Below, piece by piece: positions 44,701 to 55,686 of a stretch of 64,000 bases of DNA. Position 1 is the stretch's first letter; the number at the start of each line of letters is the position of its first letter. The stretch is taken from contig JALRMH010000015.1 of the NCBI GenBank assembly GCA_026119935.1, positions 62,001 through 126,000 of the forward strand, given 5' to 3'. This DNA comes from Endothia cerciana (Eukaryota; Ascomycota; Sordariomycetes; Diaporthales; Cryphonectriaceae). The position numbers were made by a program, and so were the translations under genes. The notes under the pieces were generated by a model. The model did no database searches. It was given only the letters and a program-made list of their open reading frames with translations, and was not told where the DNA came from.

Positions 44701-44992
44701 GGAGACGCGCTGGGTACAATTTGCTGACCCGCACGGGGCGGGCGTCAAGGCCACCTCCACCAACGACAACGGGGACCTGTTCAACTGGCTCGCGAGCAAC
44801 CACTCTGCCGAGACAGTGCACGCGGCCAGGCACCCGCCCGACCTGGTCGAAGAGGATGCCACGCTGGTGAGGCTGGACTACAAGGTTGCCGGTGTGGGCA
44901 CCGCGGCCTGCGGCCCCGGTGTTAGGGAGGACCTGTTGGTCAAGGTAGAGGAGATGAGCTTCGGGTTCGTGTTGGAGAGCGTCGGGCTTTGA
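41720..44992 (+). CDS. GH2 beta-galactosidase, intracellular
   Basis: Hydrolyses terminal beta-D-galactosides such as lactose in the cytosol; there is no signal peptide. It is 1053 aa in three exons, 41720-42320, 42377-43787 and 43843-44992, with introns of 56 and 55 nt (GTACCT...TTAG and GTAAGT...GCAG) in matching phases. Domains in order are the GH2 sugar-binding jelly roll (about 1-205), the Ig-like domain (about 215-320), the TIM barrel (about 325-640) with NRHEHHP, and the C-terminal beta-galactosidase small-chain domain (about 780-1050). The acid/base is Glu474 in WSLGNEAF and the nucleophile is Glu543 in LCEYGHAMGNG. Length matches LacZ/LAC4-type enzymes. An alternative start at 41738 (MAPAG) would remove six residues. 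It is divergent from a sugar permease, so the two probably form a catabolic pair. In Aspergillus the equivalent gene is bgaD. Confidence 0.95.
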
Positions 44993-45277
44993 GACGGCTT
45001 CGAGACACGGCCCCTTATATACATAGACCTTTATGTAGTGGATGGGAAACGCAGCATTTACCGAGAAGATGCCAACGCAACTTGACCACATATGGCTGCG
45101 TCACCACATCAAGCCCTTCTAGGAATCCAGCCGGAAATTCAGCCCTACTTAGCACCTCCGTCGTTAGGGTGAAGAGGCTAGCATCCGAATCCAAAGACGT
45201 CGAAACTCAAGATGCACCCAACATAGATACGAACAAGAATCATTATCATATATAAGGACGAATCCCACAGCAAGCTT

Positions 45278-48193
45278 TCACGATATGGAGAACGTCTGCT
45301 GGAGCGGAAGATCTCTACTGCTCCTCCCCGCGTACACCTGATACTCGCCCGCCTGCAACAGCCACTTCTGGGCCGCCACGTCCCAGACGCTCAGGTCCCG
45401 CCGCGTCAGCGCGAACTGCACCGTCGCGGTCTCGCCCGCCGCGATCAGCGGCTTCTCGAACCCGCGCAGCTGCCTCACGGGCACGCCGTCGCCCGGGATC
45501 CCCAGGTACAGCTGCGCGACCTCCATGCCGCCCACCGCGCCCGCGTTCGTGACGTCGGCCGTCACGCGGACCACCTCATCCCAGAGGTCCGCCTGGCCGC
45601 CGGGCGAGACCGTGCCGGTGGGGTACGGCGCCGTGGAGCTGTTGGTCACGGCGACCTGCAGGTTCGCGTAGTCGAAGGTCGTGTAGCTGAGGCCGAAGCC
45701 GAACTCGTAGCGCGGGGTGATGTTCATGAGGTCGAAGTGGCGGTAGTCGATGTAGACCCCCTCGGTGAAGTTGGACTGCGGGAAGTGCTGGAACATGCCG
45801 GTCAGGGTCTTGTCCGGCGTGAGCAGGGCCCCGTAGTCGCTCTCGTTGAAGGCCACGGTGTAGGGGAGGCGGCCAGACGGGTTCTCCTTGCCGTACAGGA
45901 TGTCGATGAGGGCCTTTCCGCTGTCCTGCCCCGGCAGGTGCGCGAAGATGATGGCCGTGACATTGGGGTGGTCGACGACGAGACGGGTGCCCGCGTTGTG
46001 GAACACTACAATGGTGTTGTTGCACTGGTCTGCCACATACTGGATAAGGCCATCAGTGAAGTCGTCTTGGACAGCTGGTCGATCGTAGCCCTCCGTCGCC
46101 CATGCGTTACCGACTACGATGCAGGCATCACTCGTCGGGTTGACACTGGGGTTCCCGTTCTCGAAGTCCCAGTAGAGGTCGGTCCCATCTTCGTAAGCCT
46201 GGGCGACCAGGGCGTCGTATGGAGCACTGATGAAGCTCTGGGACGTGGTCCCCGATCCACCACCACTGATGAGGGTGCCGTTTGGAGCCGTAGAGGAGAC
46301 GGTCAAGTTCAGATCACCGAGGAAGGCCAGGTTGAACTCGGTGAGGTTGGCAGACTCCACCCCGCCCGTCCAGGCTGAGAAAAGACCACCTGCGGGGACA
46401 GCCTCCTGTGTATCCTGTTAGCGAGGGATGGCCGGTACTGGGCTACCTGCACAGGATAGGGCACTGACATAGTTGTTGACGTTGGGTGCCCTGGCCGAGT
46501 AACCGAATATCGAGATGAGCTTCATCTCGGCAGACCTCAGGGGAAGGGCTTGGTTGGTATTCTTGACCAGCACATGGCCCTCTACTGCGCCGGCGAACAA
46601 GGTCGGCCTGCCGCTGGCGTTGCGAGCGTCGACGACAGGATGGGGGAGGGATAAGTTGGCAGCGAGTCCATAGCCTGGTGATGGAAAGTCTGGCGCATCT
46701 TGGCCGAGCTGGTACCATGAAGCCAAGATCCTGCTCGGAAAGGGTGGTAAGCCCTTGCCCATGTCCAGCTCTTAACAATCGGACGTACCTAGTGACCATG
46801 TCATCCAGCCGGGTCTCATTGACGGTGCCGTTTCTGATGGCCAGGGTCAGATTGTCCCCCCAGACCGTGGAGTCCGGCATAGCAACATCAAGACCAGCCA
46901 GGGCGGAGGCGACGCCGGCGGACTGAGCATCCCAGTCTGAGACCACAAAGCCTTGGAAACCAAGCTCGCCCTTCAGAAGCCCATTCAGGGTCTTGCTGTT
47001 CTGGCAGGCTGCGGAATTATTGACCCTGTTGTAGCTGCACATGATGTTGGCCGTTCCGGCGCGGACAGCATCCTGGAAAGGCCTGAGGACGGTGGCAGGT
47101 TAGCGGACAGTCCTACACCTCCGTTTTTGAGGAGAGATCGGCGTACCAGAGATACAACTCATGCATCGTCCTGTCATCCACGTTTGAAGAAATCGGCTCG
47201 GCCCACGGCGTGTTCGTGGTGGCCACCCGATGAGTTTCCTGCTCATAGCCCAGGAAATGCTTCGTGCTGGTGATCACACCTGCATCTTGAACACCGGCCA
47301 CAGATTCGAAGACCAGCTGCCCGGACAGGTATGGGTCAGGCGAGAAGCCTTGCTCGGTATAGTCAGCAGAATATTCTTTCAAGCTACTAAAAAACAGAAT
47401 TTTAAAAAAGGAGTTCAAGGGAGAAACGCTTACCCTCCCAGTTCCTGCCTCCTTCAACCACCCGGCCCGCCGGTCCCACGACCGGACCCAGTATTATGTT
47501 CACTCCCTTTGTCCTGGCCTCACCGCCGATGTAATGGCCTCTGTTGTATGTCAAGGCTTTGTTCCAACTGGCGGCAGCGTGTATACCGGACGGCCATGCG
47601 CTGACGTAGTCCGTAACACCTACACCGTTCCCGCCATTTGCCAGACACAGGCCTGGGAACCCCAGACGAGGCACACCTGCTATCATTCCTGCGCATCCCG
47701 TGTCGAAATCTACTCCACTGGTAAGGTTGACCTGTGGCAGATCGTCAGCCAGGGCCCCGCGATTCCTTTTCCGCAAAGAGGAGTGAGAGAAGTAGTAGAT
47801 AAGACTAGGGAGAAAGAGATGGGACGGTAAAATCTCGAGGGATTAAGGGGCGTTCAGAGATATTTAACCAAACGCCAGTACGCTATCCCAATTTCAAATC
47901 TCTGAGATGCGACGCACCTTTTCTTCAATGGCCATCTGCTCGACGAGGGCTTTTGCCTTCGTGATAGCAGCTGCCCAGGCGCCATTTGAATCTTGTTGAG
48001 CTACAACAACCCGCGAGTTAGTGGATTCCAAGCTCGCGTCAGCCGAAGTGGCTATGTCCGTGGACTTACGTGTAGGGTACACCGGTTCAGACTGGCCATA
48101 GAAGTAAGTATCTTCAGTGACGATATACTCAGCGCCAACATAATGACTGAGCGCTGCCGTCGTGGCGAGGCAGGCAATGGCGGATCGTATCAT
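45278..48193 (-). CDS. GH3 beta-glucosidase, secreted
   Basis: An extracellular beta-glucosidase (or related exo-glycosidase) of 798 aa. The seven exons are 48070-48193, 47918-48000, 47434-47731, 47147-47348, 46789-47082, 46447-46730 and 45278-46389; all phases agree. The last intron's 3' site is the least sure, since a nearby AG would add a few residues. The signal peptide is about residues 1-20 (MIRSAIACLATTAALSHYVGA). The GH3 barrel has GVPRLGFPGLCLANG, the KHFLGYEQE motif with the conserved Lys-His, and the nucleophile Asp285 in VVSDWDAQ. The C-terminal GH3 domain and a fibronectin-III-like domain (ARVTADVTNAG, VAQLYLGIPG, QLRGFEK) complete the usual fungal layout. Many Asn-X-Ser/Thr sites fit secretion. 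It converges with the beta-galactosidase gene 285 bp away, extending the sugar-use cluster. Confidence 0.93.
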
Positions 48194-51028
48194 CGTAGCT
48201 GGCGGATATTCATGTGATGCTTGCAGCGGGACCTGTCAACAGGGTTCAGCTGTGAGACCTTGGCAGCAGAAGCGCTTGCAAAGAAGAATGAAAGCGTCGA
48301 GAAGAACAGAGCAGATGCAACGAGGGCAAAGTGCAAGAGGGGTCAGATTATGAGGCGTATGCACATGTAAGGATCTTGTATTGGTGAGAACGGCAGATGG
48401 CCAGAAGGTGACACTCGAGGAGAGTAAATGCGAGTAGGGCAAAAGTACGGAGAGGCGAGACTTGCGAATAGGTAAGGGCTCCAGGATGATCAGGTGAGAA
48501 AACCAGGATAACAAGATCGAGGTTCAGACTTCTCCTCTTTCTTCACTAACGTTAACAAAGGGGGGCGGGGGCCAGTCAGGATATAGCAACTCGCGAAAAC
48601 TGGTGATCAGCACCCGAGTGAGCCCATTAGGCCCCCTCTCTTTTGAATTTGACAAGGCGGTCCCCAACCGACACTTAACCGCGAACAACGGAAAAGGATT
48701 TAGCAGCCGAAATAGGTCTTATACCACATAGTCCGCCGTGGGTACGATTAGGTTCTCCCATCCTCGAACTAGGGGATTGAGTCCACCTTGCCGCTTTGAG
48801 GCTTTCCGCTTTGAGGCTTTCTTGGCCTTGATGAGGTGCACTCGGCGCCGCTTCGGTGGTATTCAGGATCCATTTACTATGTACAATCACTAGTTTGACG
48901 AGGCCGGATATTGATACCCTCGCCTGGGCGCGATGAGGACCGAAAGCTCCAAGGCCTCTCCATGCGGTGGTGGAGAACTATCAGCCAGAATATTGGTCGT
49001 GATTGGGTCGACTCCAGGACTTGGTCTCCCGTCGCCGGAATATCACCGGGACATCATCTTGGCGCATCCATCCTGCCGATGACCATCCTCGGCTCCTGCA
49101 GGGCCGGGCAGTGGCAGCCGTCTTGTAATGGCGTTGTTGCACCGCAAGAGCCCAACACGGCGGTCTCGAGCCAAGGAAGATCGCGCGTCGGTGTGCCCAT
49201 ATGTGGGTCGGGCAACGGCGTGAGGATATCGAGAGTGTGGGGCCCCGGATCACAAGACCAACCACGCCTCCTTCAAGAACTTTACCAAATCCACATCATG
49301 GGTGGCATTGGACGTCTTGTACTCACCGGCTGTCGGCTATTGTTACTTTGCATGAGCTCTCCCATATATGCGGGGGGGGGGGAATTATGAGACCCACTTG
49401 AACAGAAAACATGGAGGGCCTCGTGGCCGGCCGTGGAGCCCCGCATTCTGCAATGTCACCTGCACGACCCACTGGTCATGATCGGTCATACCACGTACCT
49501 ACTAACATAGTACATTACAGCGCTCTGGAGACTACCAGTGACTACTAAGGTGCCGATGTGCGGACTAGATCCCTGGGAAGATTTGGAATTGTGTGGGGAC
49601 TTCAGGACCGGACTTGATCTAGAATCCGAGACGTACTGGAAGTTCAGCATGAGCTTGCCTTTTGAAATGTGTTCGCCGTCGACGAGCGGGAAAAGCCGCA
49701 GCAATACTCTAGGGTCATATTCATGGTCTCAGTATGTCTTGATATTCGCCTATTGTATGTAGCACAGGACTGTCTTGTTGACCCTGTCACTGTGGTAGCC
49801 TGAGTTCTGGCATCCATCACTTCGCCTGGATTTTAAAAAGTTTGGCGCCATGCCAATTTTCAATGTACAACATAGCCATTTCCTGAGTGCACGGCTTCAC
49901 ACATCAGCACGTGCTGAATTTATGAGCTGGTCTTTCAATCGTCTTGGCTCATTAACGAACGGGAAACAAGACGTCATACATATGTGAAGCATATGTGTAC
50001 AGTCTAACGACTCTCGAACACTGGCGTACAGATCACTCGCTGAAACAGAGTAGATAATCATTGTGTATCCTGGTATAGACCTCGTATGTCTTGACTCCAT
50101 CTCTATTTCAGTTCTAAATGGTTTTCCTTTCTTTCACGCCAACACCGGAGGAAGAAGAATATCTAAAATTAAATATGGTGAATAGATTCTTCCCTTGTGT
50201 GAGTCTCTGTGATATATTTTCTGCTTCCTCTACCTCCGTCACCGGCGGTCTTTCTTATTAACGACATTTGTGTTCTTCGGATGATCTTTAGAGTGATTCA
50301 TGTTTACACTAGAAACAATTTGCGGAACAAACACGTCACAACGTCAAACATTTTGTCCACTGATGGAGACATCAGAGTGGGACAAGAATAGATGACAACA
50401 TCACCGTCAAGATTCGCATCGCTCGACACTTCTCGGCTCCCCATCTCAATCTTTAATAACTCATTACTGGTTTGCCTGGCCGGACTGAGATCGGTACTAT
50501 TAGAAAGGACATGCCCTCTATCTCACCTATGGCAAGCCCACTATAATGCGGTATGAAGAGCATAGAGCCAATGGTAGAACCAACAATAACCCAGGAATGT
50601 TTGCCCTGCACGGCAACCAACCAGAGAATACTCCATATCACCTCCCCTACTACTATAAAGTGCAGACAATAGAACGCTCATCAATTAGACAATGGTAATC
50701 TTGATGTACACATTCAAAAGGTATGGTAAATTCCAACTAGATAATGGCAACTTCACTGCCAAGGGACTTGGAAATGGCTTTCCTGCTGCAACAATTATTC
50801 AGACAGATCATCACATATTCACTAGACAATGGGCAGGTTTAGTGCATATTTCCCTGCAGTCCCAGACTTGACTACCACATAACCTCCCTCTATATCAACT
50901 CTCCCCTCTCCTCTTCCTCTGATTCTTGCAACAAACAAACAGTTATCTTCTCAGTCTTCTTCATTGACCGTCGACCGAATACGAAGTAAATGTCAACAAT
51001 GTCACCGTTCTCATAACACACCTTCGAG
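48194..51028. other. gene-poor intergenic stretch
   Basis: About 2.8 kb including the GH3 promoter, a G-run near 49371-49382, a CATAGTAC motif at 49506-49513 and three dispersed copies of a YTAGAYAATGG motif between 50684 and 50832. The last 100 bp are C/T-rich and look like the core promoter of the next gene. Frames at 48911-49401 show no domain. Confidence 0.5.
50684..50832. repeat. three dispersed copies of YTAGAYAATGG
   Basis: ATTAGACAATGG near 50685-50696, ACTAGATAATGG near 50735-50746 and ACTAGACAATGG near 50821-50832, spaced 50 and 86 bp apart and all in the same direction, upstream of the 172-aa gene. Meaning unknown. Confidence 0.5.
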
Positions 51029-51547
51029 ATGGCCTCTTCATACGATATCGACTTCATGCCCGGCACCCTCGCCTGGCTCGGCTCCAGCCTGGGCTCTGCG
51101 CGCCTCAAGCCCAAGCAACACCCCGGCACCATCGCCAAGAAGCCTGAGACTCCTCCTCCTCCTCCTCCCGCCCTCACCAAGCGGGAAATCACCAAGAGGG
51201 CTGGAAACCTCACGATCTACGTCCCTCAGGTCTACGGCCGAGATCTCGGCATTAGCATGAAGGAGACCAGCAGCACCGTCGTGGAAGCCCACGGCGCCGT
51301 TCGCCCCTCGACCTCAGCATCCAACCCTCAGCTCCTCGTTAGCACCACCACTGCGGTGAAGAACGAGCAGGTCCGCCATCCCCGCCGCCTGCTGGACATC
51401 CAGGTGGGCGTCAACACTGCCGTCACGGTCAAGAATGAGCACATCTACGCCGCGATCGACACTGCTGGCGCTGTCAAGAACGAGCCCCATCCACGCCAGG
51501 CGTGGGTGGGTCGTCAGCACTGGTCCCCGGCGCTGAGGGGACGATGA
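51029..51547 (+). CDS. hypothetical 172-aa protein with VKNE repeats
   Basis: A single-exon frame starting GAGATGGCC after a C/T-rich leader. The protein opens MASSYDIDFMPGTLAWLGSS, then has a poly-Pro stretch (PPPPPP at about 44-49) and a Lys/Arg region with a possible beta segment (NLTIYVPQVYGRDLGIS). The C-terminal half has three spaced copies of a V-K-N-E motif (TAVKNEQV, VTVKNEHI, GAVKNEPH), each preceded by a short Thr/Ala/Val segment. It has no signal peptide, membrane helix or recognised family. Protein-like composition and promoter context support it as real. The role is unknown. Confidence 0.55.
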   Translation: MASSYDIDFMPGTLAWLGSSLGSARLKPKQHPGTIAKKPETPPPPPPALTKREITKRAGNLTIYVPQVYGRDLGISMKETSSTVVEAHGAVRPSTSASNPQLLVSTTTAVKNEQVRHPRRLLDIQVGVNTAVTVKNEHIYAAIDTAGAVKNEPHPRQAWVGRQHWSPALRGR

Positions 51548-52045
51548 GACGATGAGTAATTCAAACAGAAGGCGACGAGGACCGAAGGTCAGGCTGCCAA
51601 CAGCATAGAGGATGGAATGAGAGATGGCAGTAAGAAGCGCCAGGGGAAGGCTGGAGGATAGGGAGCATACAAGAGGATCCAAGGGTCGGACAGACCAGAT
51701 TCAGGGAATGTCCACTCGAGACAACTCGACAAGTTCACAAAAGGTACATCTAAATGCATCGGAAGCGTGTGCCCCAAACTCTCTGCCAGGACTCAAAGTG
51801 AATGCCGTCATCTGTTCACTATTCTGTGCTCTAAGAGCCAACGCTCGCCTGGTATCCGAAAATCGTAGGAGAAAAGAACGCTGATATCTAAGTAAACCGA
51901 TTGGGAATATGCCGATGTGCACGCCGTATCCTGCCATGACGCCGTCCCAGTATCTTGCTTCCTGAAATTTCCCTTTCTACCCGATGGCCAATCACGCTTG
52001 TAGGAAACTTGATAGGATGGACCTTTAGATGTTTGGTCGCATAAT
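51548..52045. other. convergent spacer
   Basis: About 500 bp between the 172-aa gene and the 3' end of the minus-strand mitochondrial-type gene. Presumed 3' UTRs; no gene seen. Confidence 0.55.
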
Positions 52046-53396
52046 CTACCGCCTAGGCTTTTGGTTGTGTGGACTTATCGACCTCAGGTTCATCGTAACC
52101 GAGTCCTGGTGGAATTGGTCCGTCTTCGGGTGATACCAGGCAAATACGTCAATGAACACCCGTCCTTTGGGCGAATCTAGAGCGACCATTCCGTGCACTG
52201 CCACCGACCCTCGTGGTGGATAATATCGAAGAGGTTTCCACGCCTGCCTATATTTCGCGATGAAGGCCATCCAGGGACCTGATCCCTTACCGATCAGTTC
52301 CGAGTAGTATGGTATGTTTTCTTTCGTCAAAGACCTGCCAGCCTCCTTCGACGACTCAGCTTTACCTACTGCGGAAGGGTTCGACTGGGAGGATGGCTCG
52401 GACGCGGATGAGGAAGCTGAAGCGGTGGAGGAGGCAGCGGATGATGAACTCGCCGCTGTGCTGCCGTCGGCAGTCTGTCGCGCGCCTAGTTTGTTGAGGG
52501 TCTTTGCGATTTCTGGATTTGGGCCTGATGTGTTGATGTCCTTGCCCCCTGGCTGGTAGCCGAAGTACTTAGCCACTTTTGACACGTTCTGTTTCACCAT
52601 GGCCTTGGCGAAGGCGTAGGAGGCGCTGGCAACAGGATACGGCATGAGTATTCGATCGAGAAGGGCCTTCGTTCTTGCGTCAACCTTTTGTGTCTTCACG
52701 ACAAGGCCTTCTTCGTTCCATTCCATGCTGCGAGCGAGTACTTGTCAGCTTGGGTCCAACGGGAGGGGTCCCGCGACAAAGTGTGGAGCAACATACCCCC
52801 AACGAACAAATTCGGGCGGTGGCTTCTCCGGAAAGGATACTATCAACCATCTGGGCCCCAACTGGAAGCCCTCTCCTTTCTTTGCCCACTTCATCACAAA
52901 GGGGTTTTTATCAGCCGCCCTCTTGACTATCATGCTGAGGTCATCCTTGACCCTCTGACGTAGCTTTTCGTCCTTGTTGAACTCGATGAAGCTCTGCCAT
53001 TCCTCCCCGGCGCCGGCGTAGGGGGCGGGCTGGACCTGCTTCTCGGTGAAGGGGAAGGGAATGAACAAGGGCTCGACTTCCTCTTCGAGGCTTTTCGGTA
53101 ATGGGCGAGGATCGAGGTTCTTGAGAGGCAGGAAGGCTATCTCGTCCCAAACGTAGAGACAGACGCCTGCGACCATGCCGTACGTCGCCGCTTTCCTGTG
53201 CACGGTCGGTCGTCAGCGAGAGCGCAGGCGCGGAGTGGGAAGCCCATATATGAACGAACCTCACCATGCCCATCCTGGGCTGTATCCTGACCTGATGTAG
53301 GACGACCTGTTCACCAGAGGAGACTGCGCCAGCAATCTTGGGTGCTGCCCATGCCCGACCTGGACTTCGGCTGAGTGCTTGACGAAACATGGTCAT
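52046..53396 (-). CDS. mitochondrial-type membrane protein, unknown function
   Basis: Encodes 405 aa in three exons, 53260-53396, 52797-53195 and 52046-52727. The second intron (GTATGT...GCAG) is standard. The first needs a GTTCGT donor to keep frame, so that junction is less sure. The N-terminus (MFRQALSRSPGRAWAAPKIAGA) is basic with no acidic residue, a likely mitochondrial presequence. One hydrophobic segment, TYGMVAGVCLYVWDEIAFL, lies near residues 50-68. Next come PLPKSLEEEVEPLFIPFPFTEKQV and a charged region, a Ser/Ala-rich low-complexity linker at about residues 265-300, and a structured C-terminus (GPWMAFIAKYRQAWKPLRYYPPRGSV, GRVFIDVFAWY). Probably an inner-membrane-anchored protein facing the intermembrane space or matrix. 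No named family was recognised. Confidence 0.72.
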
Positions 53397-54121
53397 AGGT
53401 CTAGGCGGCGAGGGCCCCTGGACCGGAGAGATGGCGTTGGAGGAAGAGAAGGCGCGCCAGGTGCAGGCGGCCGCGGCACAGGATGATCCAAGCCCTGAAG
53501 CTGTCGGTTGAGTCCGGTGCCTGTAAACTTGGCTCGTCCGGTCCTTCGAAAGCCTGAGCCTATTCGGCGGGGGGTCTTGTGCCTGTCGCGTTGGGTGGGT
53601 GGGGGAGAGGGTTTGTCTCTCTGCGCAAAGAGAACAGACCGGGATGGTGTCCGCCTCTGTCTAAGAACCGAACAAATAAACGATGGACTGAGAAGAAGAA
53701 TATGCGGAGAGAATCGAATAGCAAGACGTTGTCATCGGGCAGGGGCGGAAATGCAGCGCCATGCAGTGTATTATGGTAGTCCGAACTAGACTCGACGTCG
53801 GGCACTTTGACATGCTGCGTCCCGAGCCAAGCGACAGGCGGCGGGCAAATACTAGAAGACACCCATGGACTCTTATCGCTGATTAAGAATCAGGGGACCC
53901 TCCTCCCGCCTGCCTGCAGCCAGCCAGAACGAGGTACGTACCTCTTCTTTTCAACACGGACCAACTCAGCCTGGGATCCTGCTGCTGGGTGCTACTATCT
54001 TGGGCGTCATACGCGCAGCTTGACAAGCTCCTTCAACGACCGACCTCCTTCACCCATCGTCGTCAACAATCACCCACCTCGACACCTCCCATCCACCGGG
54101 TGCCAACAGTCCGTTCTTAAT
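53397..54121. promoter_or_regulatory. divergent promoter between mitochondrial-type and Vps3844-type genes
   Basis: 725 bp between divergent starts. It contains C/T-rich leader sequence on the right side (about 54010-54110). Frames here (for example 53508-53789) look like leader noise. No TATA or known operator stands out. Confidence 0.45.
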
Positions 54122-55376
54122 ATGAGGCTTCTCAGCAGGCTAGCGATCGCTGGCCTTGCAGGTCTTGCCAGTGCTGCAACGAGCGAGCCAGCCGAGGTCT
54201 ACATCCTCTCGAAATCAACCCTACCCTCCTCCTCCTCGAATCCCCACATACCACGACAAGTAGCCAGAGACATCTTGGTGTCAAGGGTCGGCGGTCAGAG
54301 GCAGTTGGGTGACCTGCCGGAGTCGATCACTGCCGACGAGGCGCTGTCATACATCTCGCAATACGGAAGGCCGCCCAAGCCGCTGTTTGGCGATGCCGCA
54401 TCTTCGTCAGCTGGGGGGAGCACCCCCTCACAGCTGGTCATTATGCTCGAGGGTATCGACGAGAGCAATGCCAAGAACCTGAGGAAGGAGCTCAAGTCCC
54501 AAGGGTCCAAGCCTGCGTTCACTGTAGCAGACCCTCCATCCGCCAAGGCCAACAAGCACCTTGTCGACGTCGAGCTGTCGTCCGTTTCCGGATCCTGCGA
54601 CATTGCCGCAGCTATCAACCCCTACGACAGCTGCTGGAATGGCCTGTCCCTTGTCGTAAAGTATGATGTTGGAAAGGTGAGTTCTACACCACAGCTGTCC
54701 CCTTTTTGCCTCCAGATCTGCAATGCTGACTCTCGTCTGGCAGAGCCTAAGCATCCTTGACGTCCTCATCGACAACATCACCCCCCTCCGCAGCGCCGTG
54801 TCCTCCGACACCCTCGAGACGGTCCTCATCCTTCTGCCCGAGAGCAGCCGCTCCTCCAAGCATGCCTCCTGGACCACCAACGCCCCCAGTGAACTACGCC
54901 GTCGCATCGAGACGCCCATTAGCGACATCCAAGCCAAGCCCGTTGTCGTGCCCGGCAGCGGCGACGAGGATCTCTCCTCGCCTGCCTTTTCCTCCGCCTC
55001 CCAGGCCCCGACCAAGATGAATCTCGGCTGCTTCTCGAGCTATAACAGCTGCGTGACCGCGACAAACAACTGCACAGGCCACGGGGACTGCGTGGACAAG
55101 TACGCCGAGAACACCCTGAACGGCCAGGAGAGCGACAAGCAGTGCTTCGTATGCTACTGCAAGTCGGTCAAGACGCACCCGGAGAAGGAGGACCAGCATA
55201 CTCATTGGGGCGGAGCTTACTGCCAGAAGATCGATGTTAGCTCGCCTTTCTGGTTACTGGCCGGGACGACCATTATTCTTGTGGGGTTGGTGACGGGAGC
55301 CATTGCCATGTTGTTCAACGTAGGCGAGGAGAAGCTGCCGGGCGTCATTGGTGCCGGTGTGTCGAGGTCGAAGTAA
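54122..55376 (+). CDS. Vps3844/DUF3844-type ER-vacuolar membrane protein
   Basis: A type I membrane protein of 395 aa in two exons, 54122-54676 and 54744-55376, with a 67-nt intron GTGAGT...GCAG in phase 0. The signal peptide is about residues 1-19 (MRLLSRLAIAGLAGLASAA). The lumenal part has helical and polar segments (SITADEALSYISQYG, LVIMLEGIDESNAKNLRKEL). Near the C-terminus is an EGF-like Cys-rich block (LGCFSSYNSCVTATNNCTGHG, CFVCYCKSV, WGGAYCQKID), a single membrane helix (FWLLAGTTIILVGLVTGAIAML) and a short tail with GVIGAGVSRSK. This layout matches the DUF3844/Vps3844 family of fungal proteins linked to vacuolar sorting. The ATG at 54122 is chosen over upstream in-frame sequence because it begins the signal peptide. 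Confidence 0.88.
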
Positions 55377-55686
55377 GCGAGGCATATGGCGATGAGGAGA
55401 GTGAGAAGGGCAGTGGGTATATGAGAAGACCAAACTCAGGGCTGCCGGTTGATCGTATCTAGACGAAGTTGAAAATGGAGGCACGGCAGATGACTGGCTA
55501 GGGGGGGATGTATCATATTGTTGGTGTATTGCTATTACGGCGTTAGCATGGGAAGCACATTCTCGTTTTGCATCCTCTTGTTAGATACGGAAACATAACG
55601 GGTTTTCAGAATGTCCATCGATGAAACTTGGAGCGCGACAGGAATGTCACTGGCTTCGGTGTCTATCTATCGGGTCGTTTTGGGTA
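55377..55686. other. convergent spacer
   Basis: 310 bp between two 3' ends. It has a G-run at 55501-55507 and nothing else of note. Confidence 0.6.
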
